This document shows positions 15,345-24,239 of a DNA stretch of 64,000 nucleotides, in pieces; position 1 is the first letter of the stretch, and each line of letters opens with the position of its first letter. The notes below the pieces were generated by a model. The model did not search any database. It saw nothing but the letters and a program-made list of their open reading frames with translations, and had not been told where the DNA came from. The stretch is taken from contig JBKBNI010000008.1 of the NCBI GenBank assembly GCA_046295455.1, positions 31,849-95,848 on the forward strand. Reading direction: 5' to 3'. The position numbers and the translations under genes were made by a program. The stretch comes from Thermaurantimonas sp046295455. Lineage in GTDB: Bacteria > Bacteroidota > Bacteroidia > Flavobacteriales > Schleiferiaceae.

Positions 15345-17318
15345 TTAGCGAACTACAAGTCTTTGAGAGGCGATACCATGTACACCCCTTACATTGACAA
15401 GATATGTACCTGCTGCCAAATCAGATGTATTGATTTCCACTCTTTGGCTACCTTCACCTACAAAGCCAAGTGATTGAACTTTTACGACCTTGCCAGTTAT
15501 ATCTGTAATATCGAGTGTATACTGGCCGGCATGTGAGTTTTCAAAAAGTAAGTGTACTAGAGTCTTATTGTTGGCAGGGTTAGGGAAGATCCTTATGTTT
15601 GATAGTGAATTCAGATGCTCACTTTGACCTACTCCACTGGTAGTCAACTCATACACAAAATTAAAGTACTTGTAAGTTACCGGTTGTAAATCATTGGTAA
15701 TGTCGCCGTTTTGATACTCCTGCACTACTACAGGCACTCTTAGACGAGGTTGCGCGAGTGAAGAAGAATCTATGAGGAAATGGCTCAGACAGTGCTGGTG
15801 ACCCGCTCCTTTATAGTCCACAGCCTGATCCATAAAATTTCTATTGAGATAAAGCGTTATATTATTTCCCTGCACCCTGAATCCTCTTGCTTTCACATCC
15901 GGAAATACGTTTCCGTTTGTTGGACTGCCCCAAAGGTCAAAGTCTGTATCTCCCCAAGTCATTACAATGTATTCTCCGTTTTCGGATCTGGACAGTTGGA
16001 TTCTGTTGTCCTCACCTAGATTGGCTCCGGAGCCATAATTTCCTCTGAAGAAGTCGATTGTATCCATAAACATGGCAGCCCATGTGCTGCCGCCATTGGG
16101 TGAATAAACATTTACAGCATAATTAAAAGCTGAATAAATCGAAAACGGACCTCCTGAACCTCCGGTACTTGTAATTGTAGAAACGGCTGCAGGACATATG
16201 TTTACACCGAAGTGCGGATTGTTGTTGGCATCTACTACTACATCAATATTAAAAGCTGTGGATAGGTGATTTATCGTCCAGTTATTAGCTGTACCGTATG
16301 CCTGCATCGAAGCAAGTACACTACCTGTAAGTCCGTGGGTAAATTGCAAGGTTTGAAGGTTAATTGGAAAAGGACCAGTCCATGTTTGTCCGCCATCTAT
16401 TGTTTTCATATACATTGGATGGAAAGCTTCCACAGGGGCAAAATTTGTGTCTGTAGAATAACCGATAATGGCTATGTAACCTACCTGTCCATTTGGTCCG
16501 AACGCGATTTTTGCATCTGCAAGTTGCTTAGCACCGTCAGCATTCGTGCCGACTGGGCAGGGCAAATATTGATTTGACCATGTAAATGACTTAGATGCGC
16601 TGTTCCAGGTTCCGACGGTTAATATAAGGGTATCATCATATGCTGTACCAATTCGCTTTTCAGCGATGCCAAATACTTTCTGAGTAGCATTTACGGCAGT
16701 AAAATCATTTGGCACCTGTACTGCAAATGATGTATCTGGACTAAAGGAGCTAAATCTTGTTGTAGAGAGATTTGCATTATCTGATATACGAGAGCTCCCT
16801 GCAACTATACCACCCCAGTTGGAGTTTGAACCATCTAATACAGGAGCATAAAATGCTACATACACGCTATCTGGATTTGTATTGCCTGTCGGATTAAACA
16901 AAACACCCTGAGGATAACGAGCCACTTCGGTGGATGGTGTCGGATTCCATAGGGGACCTTGGTTGATATTCCAGTTAAGACCCCGGTCTGTTGAATATCC
17001 ATAGCGGAGTGAACCAGTAGACACATCGTTTGTGATCGATGGAGTCGACCTGTACACCATGCCGACGGAGTTCAATGAAGGTAGTGCCCACAGAAATGTT
17101 TTGGCATCAAATAATATTCCGTATGCATTTCCTCCGTTCCCTGCTGTAATTCCAAGGTTGGCAACTTTTGAAGCTGTATGCTGATAAGGCCCCCATGTGC
17201 CTGCATCGGCAAGTCCTTTGAGAGGGGGATACTCGAGCGTTTCAGGCATTACTCTACCTTGACTGAACGCGACAAGAGAGAAACAAGAGAGAATGGTGAT
17301 TAGTAAACTTTTTTTCAT
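15345..17318 (-). CDS. Secreted sialidase-like (BNR/propeller) protein with T9SS type A sorting domain
   Basis: Signal peptide MKKSLLITILSCFSLVAFSQ from ATG 17318. The body, about residues 40-550, shows repeats reminiscent of BNR/Asp-box propeller blades (STDRGLNWNINQGPLW; KTIDGGQTWTGPFPI; SPNGGSTWAAMFMDT). No sialidase catalytic Arg triad or RIP motif is obvious, so enzymatic activity is not claimed. The last 85 residues form a T9SS type A domain (IRIFPNPANNKTLVHLLFE; DITDITGKVVKVQSL; LAAGTYLVNVRG). A putative surface or secreted protein transcribed alone between a promoter box at 17346 and a strong terminator. Confidence 0.75.
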   Translation of the reverse strand: MKKSLLITILSCFSLVAFSQGRVMPETLEYPPLKGLADAGTWGPYQHTASKVANLGITAGNGGNAYGILFDAKTFLWALPSLNSVGMVYRSTPSITNDVSTGSLRYGYSTDRGLNWNINQGPLWNPTPSTEVARYPQGVLFNPTGNTNPDSVYVAFYAPVLDGSNSNWGGIVAGSSRISDNANLSTTRFSSFSPDTSFAVQVPNDFTAVNATQKVFGIAEKRIGTAYDDTLILTVGTWNSASKSFTWSNQYLPCPVGTNADGAKQLADAKIAFGPNGQVGYIAIIGYSTDTNFAPVEAFHPMYMKTIDGGQTWTGPFPINLQTLQFTHGLTGSVLASMQAYGTANNWTINHLSTAFNIDVVVDANNNPHFGVNICPAAVSTITSTGGSGGPFSIYSAFNYAVNVYSPNGGSTWAAMFMDTIDFFRGNYGSGANLGEDNRIQLSRSENGEYIVMTWGDTDFDLWGSPTNGNVFPDVKARGFRVQGNNITLYLNRNFMDQAVDYKGAGHQHCLSHFLIDSSSLAQPRLRVPVVVQEYQNGDITNDLQPVTYKYFNFVYELTTSGVGQSEHLNSLSNIRIFPNPANNKTLVHLLFENSHAGQYTLDITDITGKVVKVQSLGFVGEGSQRVEINTSDLAAGTYLVNVRGVHGIASQRLVVR

Positions 17319-17345
17319 CTTTAATTGAATTTTTATGTGTTTACA

Positions 17346-17353
17346 CAAAATTA
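17346..17353 (-). promoter_or_regulatory. Candidate -7 box for the sialidase-like gene
   Basis: The minus strand reads TAATTTTG (TAnnTTTG), 27 nt before the ATG at 17318. No clear -33 element is visible; the upstream sequence is a T-rich run. Confidence 0.4.
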
Positions 17354-17365
17354 AAAAAAAATTAA

Positions 17366-18028
17366 TTAGAAAGTTTTTTTCGAAATAAATTTCTTAATTT
17401 CGGTAAGAGTCTGAGCATCAATTCCGTGGCCTGCTTGGTAACCAAAAAAACGATGATTTAATTTATTTTTTTCTAAGAATTCAGCACTTTTTTTGGCCCA
17501 TTCATAAGGAATAACCGGGTCTTCTGTACCGTGGGTGATTAAAAAGTCTAAGTGTCTCAGACGATCATACAATATGTTCTCGGGAAGGATCAGATTATTG
17601 ATATATCCGCTCATGGCGATAAGGGCATCTACTATCTCAGGGTAAGTCAGCGCTACTGAATATCCCAAAATGGCACCCTGGCTAAAACCCATAAGTATAT
17701 TTTTGCCTTCTGGAATGCTGTAATTCACTGAGGTGCTCTCTATAAAACTTTTTATGAGATCTCGCGATGTCACGGCCTCCTCGATGTTCTGACCGGAAAC
17801 ATGGCCGGTGGCAGAGAACTCCAAATTATACCAACAATATCCTCCCCACGGCAACTTGTAAGGTGCGCGCAGCGAAAAAATATGCCTGTCATCTTGCAAT
17901 TCATCAGCGAGAGAAAATAAATCCAATTCATGGCTTCCATACCCGTGTAGCATGAAGATGGCTCCTTTAACTTGCTGGGTTTTAGGTTTGCGATATTGGT
18001 AAATAATCCCTGTTTTTTGTTCAATCAT
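17366..18028 (-). CDS. Alpha/beta-hydrolase, phospholipase/carboxylesterase family
   Basis: Cytosolic esterase of the YpfH/Abhydrolase_2 type. Elements: oxyanion region FMLHGYGSHELDLFSLADEL, nucleophile elbow LMGFSQGAILGYS (Ser in GFSQG), catalytic Asp in ITHGTEDPVIPYEW and His in YQAGHGIDAQ. No signal peptide. Length 220 aa fits the family. The substrate is unknown. Confidence 0.85.
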   Translation of the reverse strand: MIEQKTGIIYQYRKPKTQQVKGAIFMLHGYGSHELDLFSLADELQDDRHIFSLRAPYKLPWGGYCWYNLEFSATGHVSGQNIEEAVTSRDLIKSFIESTSVNYSIPEGKNILMGFSQGAILGYSVALTYPEIVDALIAMSGYINNLILPENILYDRLRHLDFLITHGTEDPVIPYEWAKKSAEFLEKNKLNHRFFGYQAGHGIDAQTLTEIKKFISKKTF

Positions 18029-18151
18029 AGTTACGCTACAAAATTTAAATTATTTGTTCATTCGTTTCACAAATATTGATATTTTCTGTTTTGATTTACT
18101 TGTTTTTAGTACTTTATTGTAATTTTACAGAAATAATTGACGGTCATTTGG

Positions 18152-20338
18152 ATGACAAAAAAAATATTTCTTTGGGCTCTATCCTGCGTTTCTGTGTTGA
18201 CTGTCAATGCCCAATTGGTAGTTAATAACACAGGACAATATCAAAATGGATTATGGCTTGTAAAAAACATATTTGTCCAAGATTCTTTAATTGTCTTTTG
18301 GTTTGGACCTCAGGCGCAGTGGCCGAATACAAATCAAATCGGCGCTTTTAACGGCGTAAATACAAATATTGGGATTGATACTGGCATTATTATGGTGACT
18401 GCACCGGCTACCGACGCTCTGGTGGGTGGCAATGCAGTCGGCCCTGGAGGACCTATGACAGATCCCCAACTGCAGGCTCTCCAGCAACAGATGGGAATCA
18501 CCGGAGGATTATTCAGCATTGCTAGAATTGAGTTTGATTTTATCAGTTATGCCGACTCTTTAGAGTTTGAATATGTATTTGCGTCAAAAGAATATCAAAG
18601 TTTTACGTGCACGGCTTTCAATGATGTGTTCGGTTTCTTTTTGACCGGGCCAGGAATCAATGGGTCACCTGCTAATCAGGTCACCACACAAAACATTGCC
18701 TTGATACCCGGCACAAATATTCCGGTTGCAATCAACACGTTGAATGGAGGGGCTCCGACGGGAGGTGGTAATGCTTCAATTTGTTTGGCAGCCAATCCAA
18801 ACTTTGTTGCGCACAGCATTTATTTCAATAATGCGCCAACCGGCACATCCTACAACGGAGCCACAAAACCACTTAAAGCAGTGGCACAGGTTCAGTGTGG
18901 TCAGTACTACAGAATCAAACTGGCTATAGCCAATGTAAGTGATAATGCATTGAACTCAGCCGTCTTTTTGAGGGCTAACAGTTTTAAGGTGCCATCTCTT
19001 GAAATGTATCATGCTGGTAATAGCCCCGGGTATCTCAACAAAGGTGATACGATTTCTGAAAGCTGCGGAGCTTTCCCCATCATCTTCAAACGAACATTAA
19101 ACACCCAAATACCTCTTACCATAAAATTCAATACGGGAGGCACTGCCGTGGCAGGGACTGACTATGTAGCACTTCCGGATTCTTTTGTGATTAGTGCAGG
19201 GAAAGTGTATGACACATTGTGGGTAACCCCGATACACAATAAAATACCTCAACAACCCAGATTGTTGTCATTTAATACCTATTACACATGGAGTCCATGC
19301 TATCAGTATCCTCTTGATACAGTTCGGATTTGGATCCGAGATCCCATAACAATGAATGGGGGTATTCTTAATAAAAGTGGATTTGATACGGTGTATTGCC
19401 CAGGTGACTCCATAAAATTAGAAGCTCTCATGACTGGAGGAGAGGGTGGCACTTTTGGATGGTGGTCTGATGGCGATACAAACAAAACCAAGATGTTTTC
19501 CGTGCTTGGGGATACGACCGTGTATTTTTATGTCACAGATTCCTGCTATTCGGATACGCTTGTTCTTACGAAGTCTCTTTACGCCAACACGGCTGATAAC
19601 ATTACCATAGAAACACTTGATTATGGAATCTGTCAGGGTGAAAAGATTCAGATAGAAGCAAGTTTTACAGGAGATAAACCTCCATTTACTTTTGGTTGGC
19701 AGGGCGGATTTACTCAGGATACCCGCATGATCGTTCAACCCAACGATACCTCGACCTACTACTTCATCGTTACGGACCAATGTGGCAATGTTAAAATTGA
19801 TTCTACCATTGTCTATGTATATCCGGAACCAGTTGCTGCCTTCAGGGCAGAGCAGATAAGTTTTGTGGAACTTGCAGTTCAAATGTTTAACAACTCCACA
19901 CAAGCAAATTCTTATTTTTGGGATTTTGGAGACGGAAATACTTCTGTACTGCCTAATCCAAAACATATCTATTCGACACCCGGTACATACACCATCACTT
20001 TAGTAGCCTACAATGAATTTGGATGTCAAGATACCGTAAGGAGAAATATTACGGTGCAGCGCGATTTTTTAATCTACATTCCAAATAGTTTTACTCCGAA
20101 CGGGGATGGAGTCAATGATGTATTTAAAGTGGTTGCCGATGGTATAGAGAGGTACAAGATTCAAATATTTAATCGATGGGGTCAAATGGTTTTTGAATCA
20201 GAAAACATCGAACAGTCGTGGGATGGCACCTATAAAAGTGGAGACGCCCCTCAGGGATTATATTTGTATAAGATTCAAATTACGTTGAAAAACGATGTAA
20301 AAGAGGTCAGATCAGGAAATTTATATTTAATACGTTAG
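18152..20338 (+). CDS. Choice-of-anchor L adhesin-like protein with PKD and T9SS type B C-terminal domain
   Basis: Signal peptide MTKKIFLWALSCVSVLTVNA when started at ATG 18152. Residues about 30-285 match a choice-of-anchor L domain (EYVFASKEYQSFTCTAFNDV followed by FGFFLTGPGI; NIALIPGTNIPVAINTLN). A Calx-beta-like strand region follows, near 300-380 (FNTGGTAVAGTDYVALPDSF). Then a PKD domain near 565-640 (NSYFWDFGDGNTSVLPNPKH; YSTPGTYTITLVAYNEFGC) and a gliding-motility-type C-terminal domain (IPNSFTPNGDGVNDVF.. FNRWGQMVFES), the T9SS type B signal. Probably a surface-attached or secreted adhesive protein. The next gene is a paralogue 9 nt downstream. Confidence 0.85.
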   Translation: MTKKIFLWALSCVSVLTVNAQLVVNNTGQYQNGLWLVKNIFVQDSLIVFWFGPQAQWPNTNQIGAFNGVNTNIGIDTGIIMVTAPATDALVGGNAVGPGGPMTDPQLQALQQQMGITGGLFSIARIEFDFISYADSLEFEYVFASKEYQSFTCTAFNDVFGFFLTGPGINGSPANQVTTQNIALIPGTNIPVAINTLNGGAPTGGGNASICLAANPNFVAHSIYFNNAPTGTSYNGATKPLKAVAQVQCGQYYRIKLAIANVSDNALNSAVFLRANSFKVPSLEMYHAGNSPGYLNKGDTISESCGAFPIIFKRTLNTQIPLTIKFNTGGTAVAGTDYVALPDSFVISAGKVYDTLWVTPIHNKIPQQPRLLSFNTYYTWSPCYQYPLDTVRIWIRDPITMNGGILNKSGFDTVYCPGDSIKLEALMTGGEGGTFGWWSDGDTNKTKMFSVLGDTTVYFYVTDSCYSDTLVLTKSLYANTADNITIETLDYGICQGEKIQIEASFTGDKPPFTFGWQGGFTQDTRMIVQPNDTSTYYFIVTDQCGNVKIDSTIVYVYPEPVAAFRAEQISFVELAVQMFNNSTQANSYFWDFGDGNTSVLPNPKHIYSTPGTYTITLVAYNEFGCQDTVRRNITVQRDFLIYIPNSFTPNGDGVNDVFKVVADGIERYKIQIFNRWGQMVFESENIEQSWDGTYKSGDAPQGLYLYKIQITLKNDVKEVRSGNLYLIR

Positions 20339-20347
20339 GTCAAAATC

Positions 20348-22138
20348 ATGAAGAAGTATTTTGGAATTTTTCTCATGTTTTCAGGAGTTGGTCTCAATAC
20401 TGCCTTGGCACAGCTCACAGTTAGTCAGGCAGCTCCATTGTACTCTCCTGTTCCTAATTTGATCCAGAATGTACTGATAGGCACCGGTGTGCAAGTGAGC
20501 AATATTGTGTCCGTAGGAAATCCCGGAATCGGTTTTTTCAATGGTATAAATTCTAATCTGGGTCTCGACAGTGGCGTAGTAATGGCCACCGGGGGAGTCA
20601 ATCACGTAGTACCTAATGGCCCAGTAAATCCGGTGGGAAATGCCGGTGGTAGTGATCCTGACCTACAGGCGCTGCTTGTGTCCATGGGATTGCCCGCGTC
20701 TTCCATTAATAACCTGGTTCGCATCACATTCAACTTTGTACCTATGGGTGACTCAATAAAATTCAGATATGTGTTTGCATCTCAGGAATATCCCGGATTT
20801 ACATGTTCGTCATTTAATGATGTTTTCGGATTTTTTGTCAGTGGCCCTGGGATTACCGGCCCTTTTTCCAATAATTCAAAAAATATTGCATTGATCCCCG
20901 GTACCAACATACCCGTGGCTATCAACACTGTCAACAGTGGCGTTCCCAGTGGTGGCAATCCTGCTCTTTGCCTTGCTGCCAATCCGAATTTTGTAGCGCA
21001 TTCTATTTACTTTGTCAATAATACAGCTTCTCCCCAAACTGTGAACATGCCAGGATTTACAGTGCCTCTAACGGCCGAAACCAAAGTGAATTGTGCTCAG
21101 ACATACACCATAAAAATGGCCATTTCAGATGTGACAGATGGGGCTTTGAATTCCGCAGTTTTCCTCGAAGGAGGAAGTTTTAAGGGAATTGAGCCGGAGC
21201 TTATTACTTCAAATCCCTTTCCAAATGCCCCAAATGACAGCACACTTATCGAAGGGTGTAATTATGGTTTAATGAACTTTGTAAGCCAGTTTCCGGCCTC
21301 GGACACTACGTTTATCTTTTACAATGTGGGCGGTACCGCAACAAACGGAACCGATTACGATACATTGGACGGTAAAATTCGGTTTGATCCCGGCAATACT
21401 GCAAAAGGCTTGATTATATATCCCTTTGCAGATTCAATTCATGAGGGTGTGGAAACGGTAATAATAACCACAGCTGATAGCGGATGCTTTACCGCCGGAG
21501 TTCAACGCACATTTTACATCATTGATAATGACCCCATATACGTAAGTAAACTGCCGGATACTCTCTTTTACTGTGATTTACCTTTCCAATATGTATTGAA
21601 CGCGGCACCTGATAGTGGCGGAATACCACCATATTTTATTGATTGGACTTACAGAGGTGTGACTTATCCAACCAATGATACCCTTTGGGAATCTGAAACC
21701 TGGGCTGAAAATGACTCTGTTGAGGTATTTATTTATGACAATTGTTTCGCCGGACATACATTTCGAAAGATGATTTATTTGGTTAAACCAGATACTTGTC
21801 CAGTAGATACAACAACCCCACCACCTCCTCCACCACCTCCCGGACCAGAAGAGATAACCATTCCAAACATCTTTACCCCCAATGGAGACGGTGTAAACGA
21901 TTTCTTCATCGTTCTGAAACTGAATACACACCCCTCGGCGCAAATCCGAATTTTCAACAGATGGGGAGATATTGTATTTGAATCATCAAACTACCAGAAT
22001 TGCGATGATGCCAATCCAGGCGCTTGCTGGAACGGACGGCGAAACAATACAGGCGACCCTGTCGCGGATGGAGTGTATTATTATGACTTGGTCGTCGGAC
22101 AGGAGCGGTACAACGGTTCGATAACAATAATGAGGTAG
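20348..22138 (+). CDS. Choice-of-anchor L adhesin-like protein with T9SS type B domain (tandem paralogue)
   Basis: Signal peptide (YFGIFLMFSGVGLNTALA). The choice-of-anchor L domain repeats the signature of its upstream neighbour almost exactly (RYVFASQEYPGFTCSSFNDV then FGFFVSGPGI; IALIPGTNIPVAINTVN), with a Calx-beta-like region (YNVGGTATNGTDYDTLDGKI). It lacks the PKD domain. A run of eight prolines then links to the type B C-terminal domain (ITIPNIFTPNGDGVNDFF; IFNRWGDIVFESS). It lies 9 nt after its paralogue and is closed by a terminator at 22171, so the two form an operon that probably arose by tandem duplication. Confidence 0.85.
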   Translation: MKKYFGIFLMFSGVGLNTALAQLTVSQAAPLYSPVPNLIQNVLIGTGVQVSNIVSVGNPGIGFFNGINSNLGLDSGVVMATGGVNHVVPNGPVNPVGNAGGSDPDLQALLVSMGLPASSINNLVRITFNFVPMGDSIKFRYVFASQEYPGFTCSSFNDVFGFFVSGPGITGPFSNNSKNIALIPGTNIPVAINTVNSGVPSGGNPALCLAANPNFVAHSIYFVNNTASPQTVNMPGFTVPLTAETKVNCAQTYTIKMAISDVTDGALNSAVFLEGGSFKGIEPELITSNPFPNAPNDSTLIEGCNYGLMNFVSQFPASDTTFIFYNVGGTATNGTDYDTLDGKIRFDPGNTAKGLIIYPFADSIHEGVETVIITTADSGCFTAGVQRTFYIIDNDPIYVSKLPDTLFYCDLPFQYVLNAAPDSGGIPPYFIDWTYRGVTYPTNDTLWESETWAENDSVEVFIYDNCFAGHTFRKMIYLVKPDTCPVDTTTPPPPPPPPGPEEITIPNIFTPNGDGVNDFFIVLKLNTHPSAQIRIFNRWGDIVFESSNYQNCDDANPGACWNGRRNNTGDPVADGVYYYDLVVGQERYNGSITIMR

Positions 22139-22170
22139 TCGAATCTGCTACACCTTTTATATAATAGCGA

Positions 22171-22200
22171 TAGCCGACAAATACTAAGTCGGCTATTTTT
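22171..22200 (+). terminator. Intrinsic terminator of the anchor-L operon
   Basis: 8-bp stem TAGCCGAC (22171-22178) / GTCGGCTA (22188-22195) followed by TTTTT, 33 nt after the stop of the second adhesin gene. Confidence 0.85.
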
Positions 22201-22205
22201 GCTTT

Positions 22206-22640
22206 GTGAGAAGACAGTTTTCAATCCGGGTTTATGCCATCATTGATTCAGAAGATTCAAATCACATTGTTGCATGCAGAGAGCAACTGAGCAATATCGA
22301 AATGATTAAATTTCCCGGTGGTGGATTGGAATGGGGCGAAGGGGTGGAAGATTGTCTTCGTCGCGAACTTAAGGAGGAGTTAGGCCTCGTCTTCTTTGAA
22401 GCGCATCAATTGATGGTTTACGAAAAAGCTGTTATATCCATATTTAATCCGGATGTTACGGTCATACCTGTGTACTACAAGGTAAATCCTTTGCAGTCAT
22501 TGGAAATATCAAACAGGGAGATTATTCAACTACTTTCAATCCCAAAAAATGAAAACGGAGCTAGTATACTAACCTTTGAAAATGATCGGGAAGCATTTCG
22601 CTACTACCTGAAGCGGAGTGGACTCATCCCAATACTTTAG
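22206..22640 (+). CDS. NUDIX hydrolase
   Basis: Complete Nudix box GGGLEWGEGVEDCLRRELKE followed by ELGL (residues about 38-61), fitting GX5EX7REUXEEXGU. It hydrolyses a nucleoside-diphosphate-linked substrate; which one cannot be told. The call begins at GTG 22206, immediately after the preceding terminator; a downstream start would remove the first strand RQFSIRVYAII. The 3' end overlaps the convergent gatC gene by 17 nt. Confidence 0.85.
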   Translation: MRRQFSIRVYAIIDSEDSNHIVACREQLSNIEMIKFPGGGLEWGEGVEDCLRRELKEELGLVFFEAHQLMVYEKAVISIFNPDVTVIPVYYKVNPLQSLEISNREIIQLLSIPKNENGASILTFENDREAFRYYLKRSGLIPIL

Positions 22641-22911
22641 GTACCTTGATATAATCGGTGTCTTTCATAGAAGCGTTTTTTAGCGCATCATACTGACTGA
22701 CAGTGAAATTGGCTTCGTCCTTTCTAAGTACATTAATGTCTTCATTGATGTATTCGAGTGGTTCGACGCCGTCTAAAGGAAGTTCGTTAATCTTGTCCAC
22801 GAAGGCCAAAATCTTATTCATATCTGATTCTACAGAGTTGATCTGCTCCTCGTCAATTTTTAATTTGGCAAGAGCAGCTATTTTATAAATTTCATCCTTT
22901 GTAATCTTCAT
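22624..22911 (-). CDS. gatC: Asp/Glu-tRNA amidotransferase subunit C
   Basis: Small subunit of the GatCAB complex that amidates mischarged Glu-tRNA-Gln or Asp-tRNA-Asn. Matches the 95-aa family: ITKDEIYKIAALAKLKIDEE, MNKILAFVDKINELPLDGVE, then PLEYINEDINVLRKDEA. It stabilises GatA by a belt-like extended chain. Monocistronic here; gatA and gatB are not in the window. Convergent with the NUDIX gene. Confidence 0.92.
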   Translation of the reverse strand: MKITKDEIYKIAALAKLKIDEEQINSVESDMNKILAFVDKINELPLDGVEPLEYINEDINVLRKDEANFTVSQYDALKNASMKDTDYIKVPKVLG

Positions 22912-22954
22912 AGCGTCAAAAAGAATTCAAAAGTAGCTATGCATTTTTAAAATT

Positions 22955-22983
22955 AAAAAGTCGTGACGAAGTCACGACTTTTT
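22955..22983 (-). terminator. Terminator of the rpsF-rpsR-rplI operon
   Basis: Perfect 13-bp palindromic stem AAAAAGTCGTGAC (22955-22967) / GTCACGACTTTTT (22971-22983) with a GAA loop. A T-tract forms on either strand because the stem ends in A/T runs. It lies 20 nt past the rplI stop and between it and gatC. Confidence 0.88.
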
Positions 22984-23002
22984 GTGTTTTTGAGGTTTTA
23001 TA

Positions 23003-23449
23003 TTACTGACCGACTACTTCAAAATTCAGATCAAACTGCACACTTCTGTGAAGGCGTACTTGTGCCGTGTACTTGCCGACGTTTTTAATCACTGAGCCGG
23101 GGATGTAAATGTATTTTTTGTCCACATGAAAACCCATACTGGCCAGGTGAGCAGATAAGTCAGCGTTTGAAACTGATCCAAAAAGCTTGTTACCTTTACC
23201 TACTTTTACTGGTAATTTAATTTCCACAGATTGAATGCTCTCGGCTAGCTTTTTGGCGTCTTCTATAATTTTTGCCTCTTTATGGGCTTTCTGGCGAAGA
23301 TTTTCAGCTAGGATTTTTTTTGCGGATTCAGAGGCAATTACGGCCATGCCTTGAGGTATGAGATAGTTGCGGGCATATCCCGGTTTTACCTGCACGATGT
23401 CGTCTTTGAATCCCAGGTTTTCTACATCTTTTTTCAATATTACTTCCAT
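23003..23449 (-). CDS. rplI: 50S ribosomal protein bL9
   Basis: Canonical N-terminal domain MEVILKKDVENLGFKDDIVQ then VKPGYARNYLIPQGMAVIAS, a long connecting helix (AKKILAENLRQKAHKEAKII) and a C-terminal rRNA-binding domain (KLFGSVSNADLSAHL.. FEVVGQ). Length 148 aa is standard. Third gene of the rpsF-rpsR-rplI operon, 8 nt after rpsR. Confidence 0.97.
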   Translation of the reverse strand: MEVILKKDVENLGFKDDIVQVKPGYARNYLIPQGMAVIASESAKKILAENLRQKAHKEAKIIEDAKKLAESIQSVEIKLPVKVGKGNKLFGSVSNADLSAHLASMGFHVDKKYIYIPGSVIKNVGKYTAQVRLHRSVQFDLNFEVVGQ

Positions 23450-23457
23450 GGCCTCTT

Positions 23458-23763
23458 TTATTTAAGGTTATCCGCAACAAATGGTAACAAAGCTAGATGA
23501 CGAGCTCTTTTCACTGCCTGAGCCAGCTTGCGCTGATATTTCAGAGAGTTGCCGGTGATACGACGAGGAAGAATTTTTCCTTGTTCGTTGATAAAGCGAA
23601 GAAGGAAATCAGGGTCTTTGTAATCAATAAATTTTATACCGTATTTTTTAAATCGGCAAAATTTTTTCTTTTTTGTATTATCAATGGCAATGGGTTGCAA
23701 GTACCGGATTTCTCCCTTTGATCCTCCGGCTGCCGATGCTTCTAATTCGTTGGTAATGTCCAT
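23458..23763 (-). CDS. rpsR: 30S ribosomal protein bS18
   Basis: Core S18 sequence KKKKFCRFKKYGIKFIDYKD, DFLLRFINEQGKILPRRITG, QRKLAQAVKRARHLALLPFV. The N-terminal extension of about 30 residues is longer than the E. coli protein. It binds next to S6 on the platform of the small subunit. Only 3 nt separate it from rpsF and 8 nt from rplI. Confidence 0.96.
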   Translation of the reverse strand: MDITNELEASAAGGSKGEIRYLQPIAIDNTKKKKFCRFKKYGIKFIDYKDPDFLLRFINEQGKILPRRITGNSLKYQRKLAQAVKRARHLALLPFVADNLK

Positions 23764-23766
23764 TTT

Positions 23767-24105
23767 TTAAGTGTTTTGAAGTTTTTGTCTTCTTTTGCGG
23801 GCATATTCGATGTGATCCTTGTCCATGCGAACGGTCAGGTAGCGCATGACCCTTTCGTCGCGTTTCAGTTCAATCTCAAGGGTGTCTATCAGTTCTCCAG
23901 GAGCTTTATATTCCAGTAAGTGATAGAATCCGCTGCGTTTCTTCTGTATGGGGTAAGCGAGCTTTCTTAATCCCCAGTGTTCTACGTGGGTCACCTCACC
24001 GCCTTTTGCCTCAATGATGCCCTTAAATTTTTCGACTGTTTCCCTTGTCTGCTCTTCTGACAAGACGGGATTTAGAATGAAAACAGTCTCGTACTGTGGT
24101 ACCAT
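23767..24105 (-). CDS. rpsF: 30S ribosomal protein bS6
   Basis: Ferredoxin-like S6: YETVFILNPVLSEEQTRETV, GGEVTHVEHWGLRKLAYPIQ then KKRSGFYHLLEYKAP, and RDERVMRYLTVRMDK. Length 112 aa is typical without a long acidic tail. First gene of the S6-S18-L9 operon. I looked for the known S6:S18-binding leader motif in the 5' UTR and did not see its CCG bulge. Confidence 0.96.
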   Translation of the reverse strand: MVPQYETVFILNPVLSEEQTRETVEKFKGIIEAKGGEVTHVEHWGLRKLAYPIQKKRSGFYHLLEYKAPGELIDTLEIELKRDERVMRYLTVRMDKDHIEYARKRRQKLQNT

Positions 24106-24161
24106 AACGTGTTGATTTGACTAATTTTAATTAATTTGTATGCTATTTTGATTCAGGGTCG

Positions 24162-24169
24162 CAAAATTA
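24162..24169 (-). promoter_or_regulatory. Candidate -7 box for the rpsF operon
   Basis: The minus strand reads TAATTTTG followed by CGACCC, matching TAnnTTTG. It lies 56 nt upstream of the rpsF ATG, leaving a 5' UTR of roughly 50 nt. No convincing -33 element is seen. Confidence 0.5.
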
Positions 24170-24239
24170 GATTAAAGTTTGATATTTTAAAACATATAAT
24201 ATTAATGGCCTTATAAATATTGACACGCAGGCACCCAAA

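Noticed and set aside
19418..19966. 182-residue minus-strand frame inside the first anchor-L gene
   Set aside because: A shadow of the real gene: low-complexity composition and no recognisable domain.
21820..21845. Short tandem CCN repeat as a CRISPR-like or microsatellite element
   Set aside because: It encodes the polyproline linker of the second anchor-L protein, in frame, with no spacers or repeats around it.
22194..22201. TATTTTTG as a promoter for the NUDIX gene
   Set aside because: It is part of the T-run of a terminator and only 4 nt from the GTG start, leaving no room for a transcript leader.
24105..24161. S6:S18 autoregulatory leader motif before rpsF
   Set aside because: The short 5' UTR is AT-rich and lacks the CCG bulge and paired flanks of the known motif.
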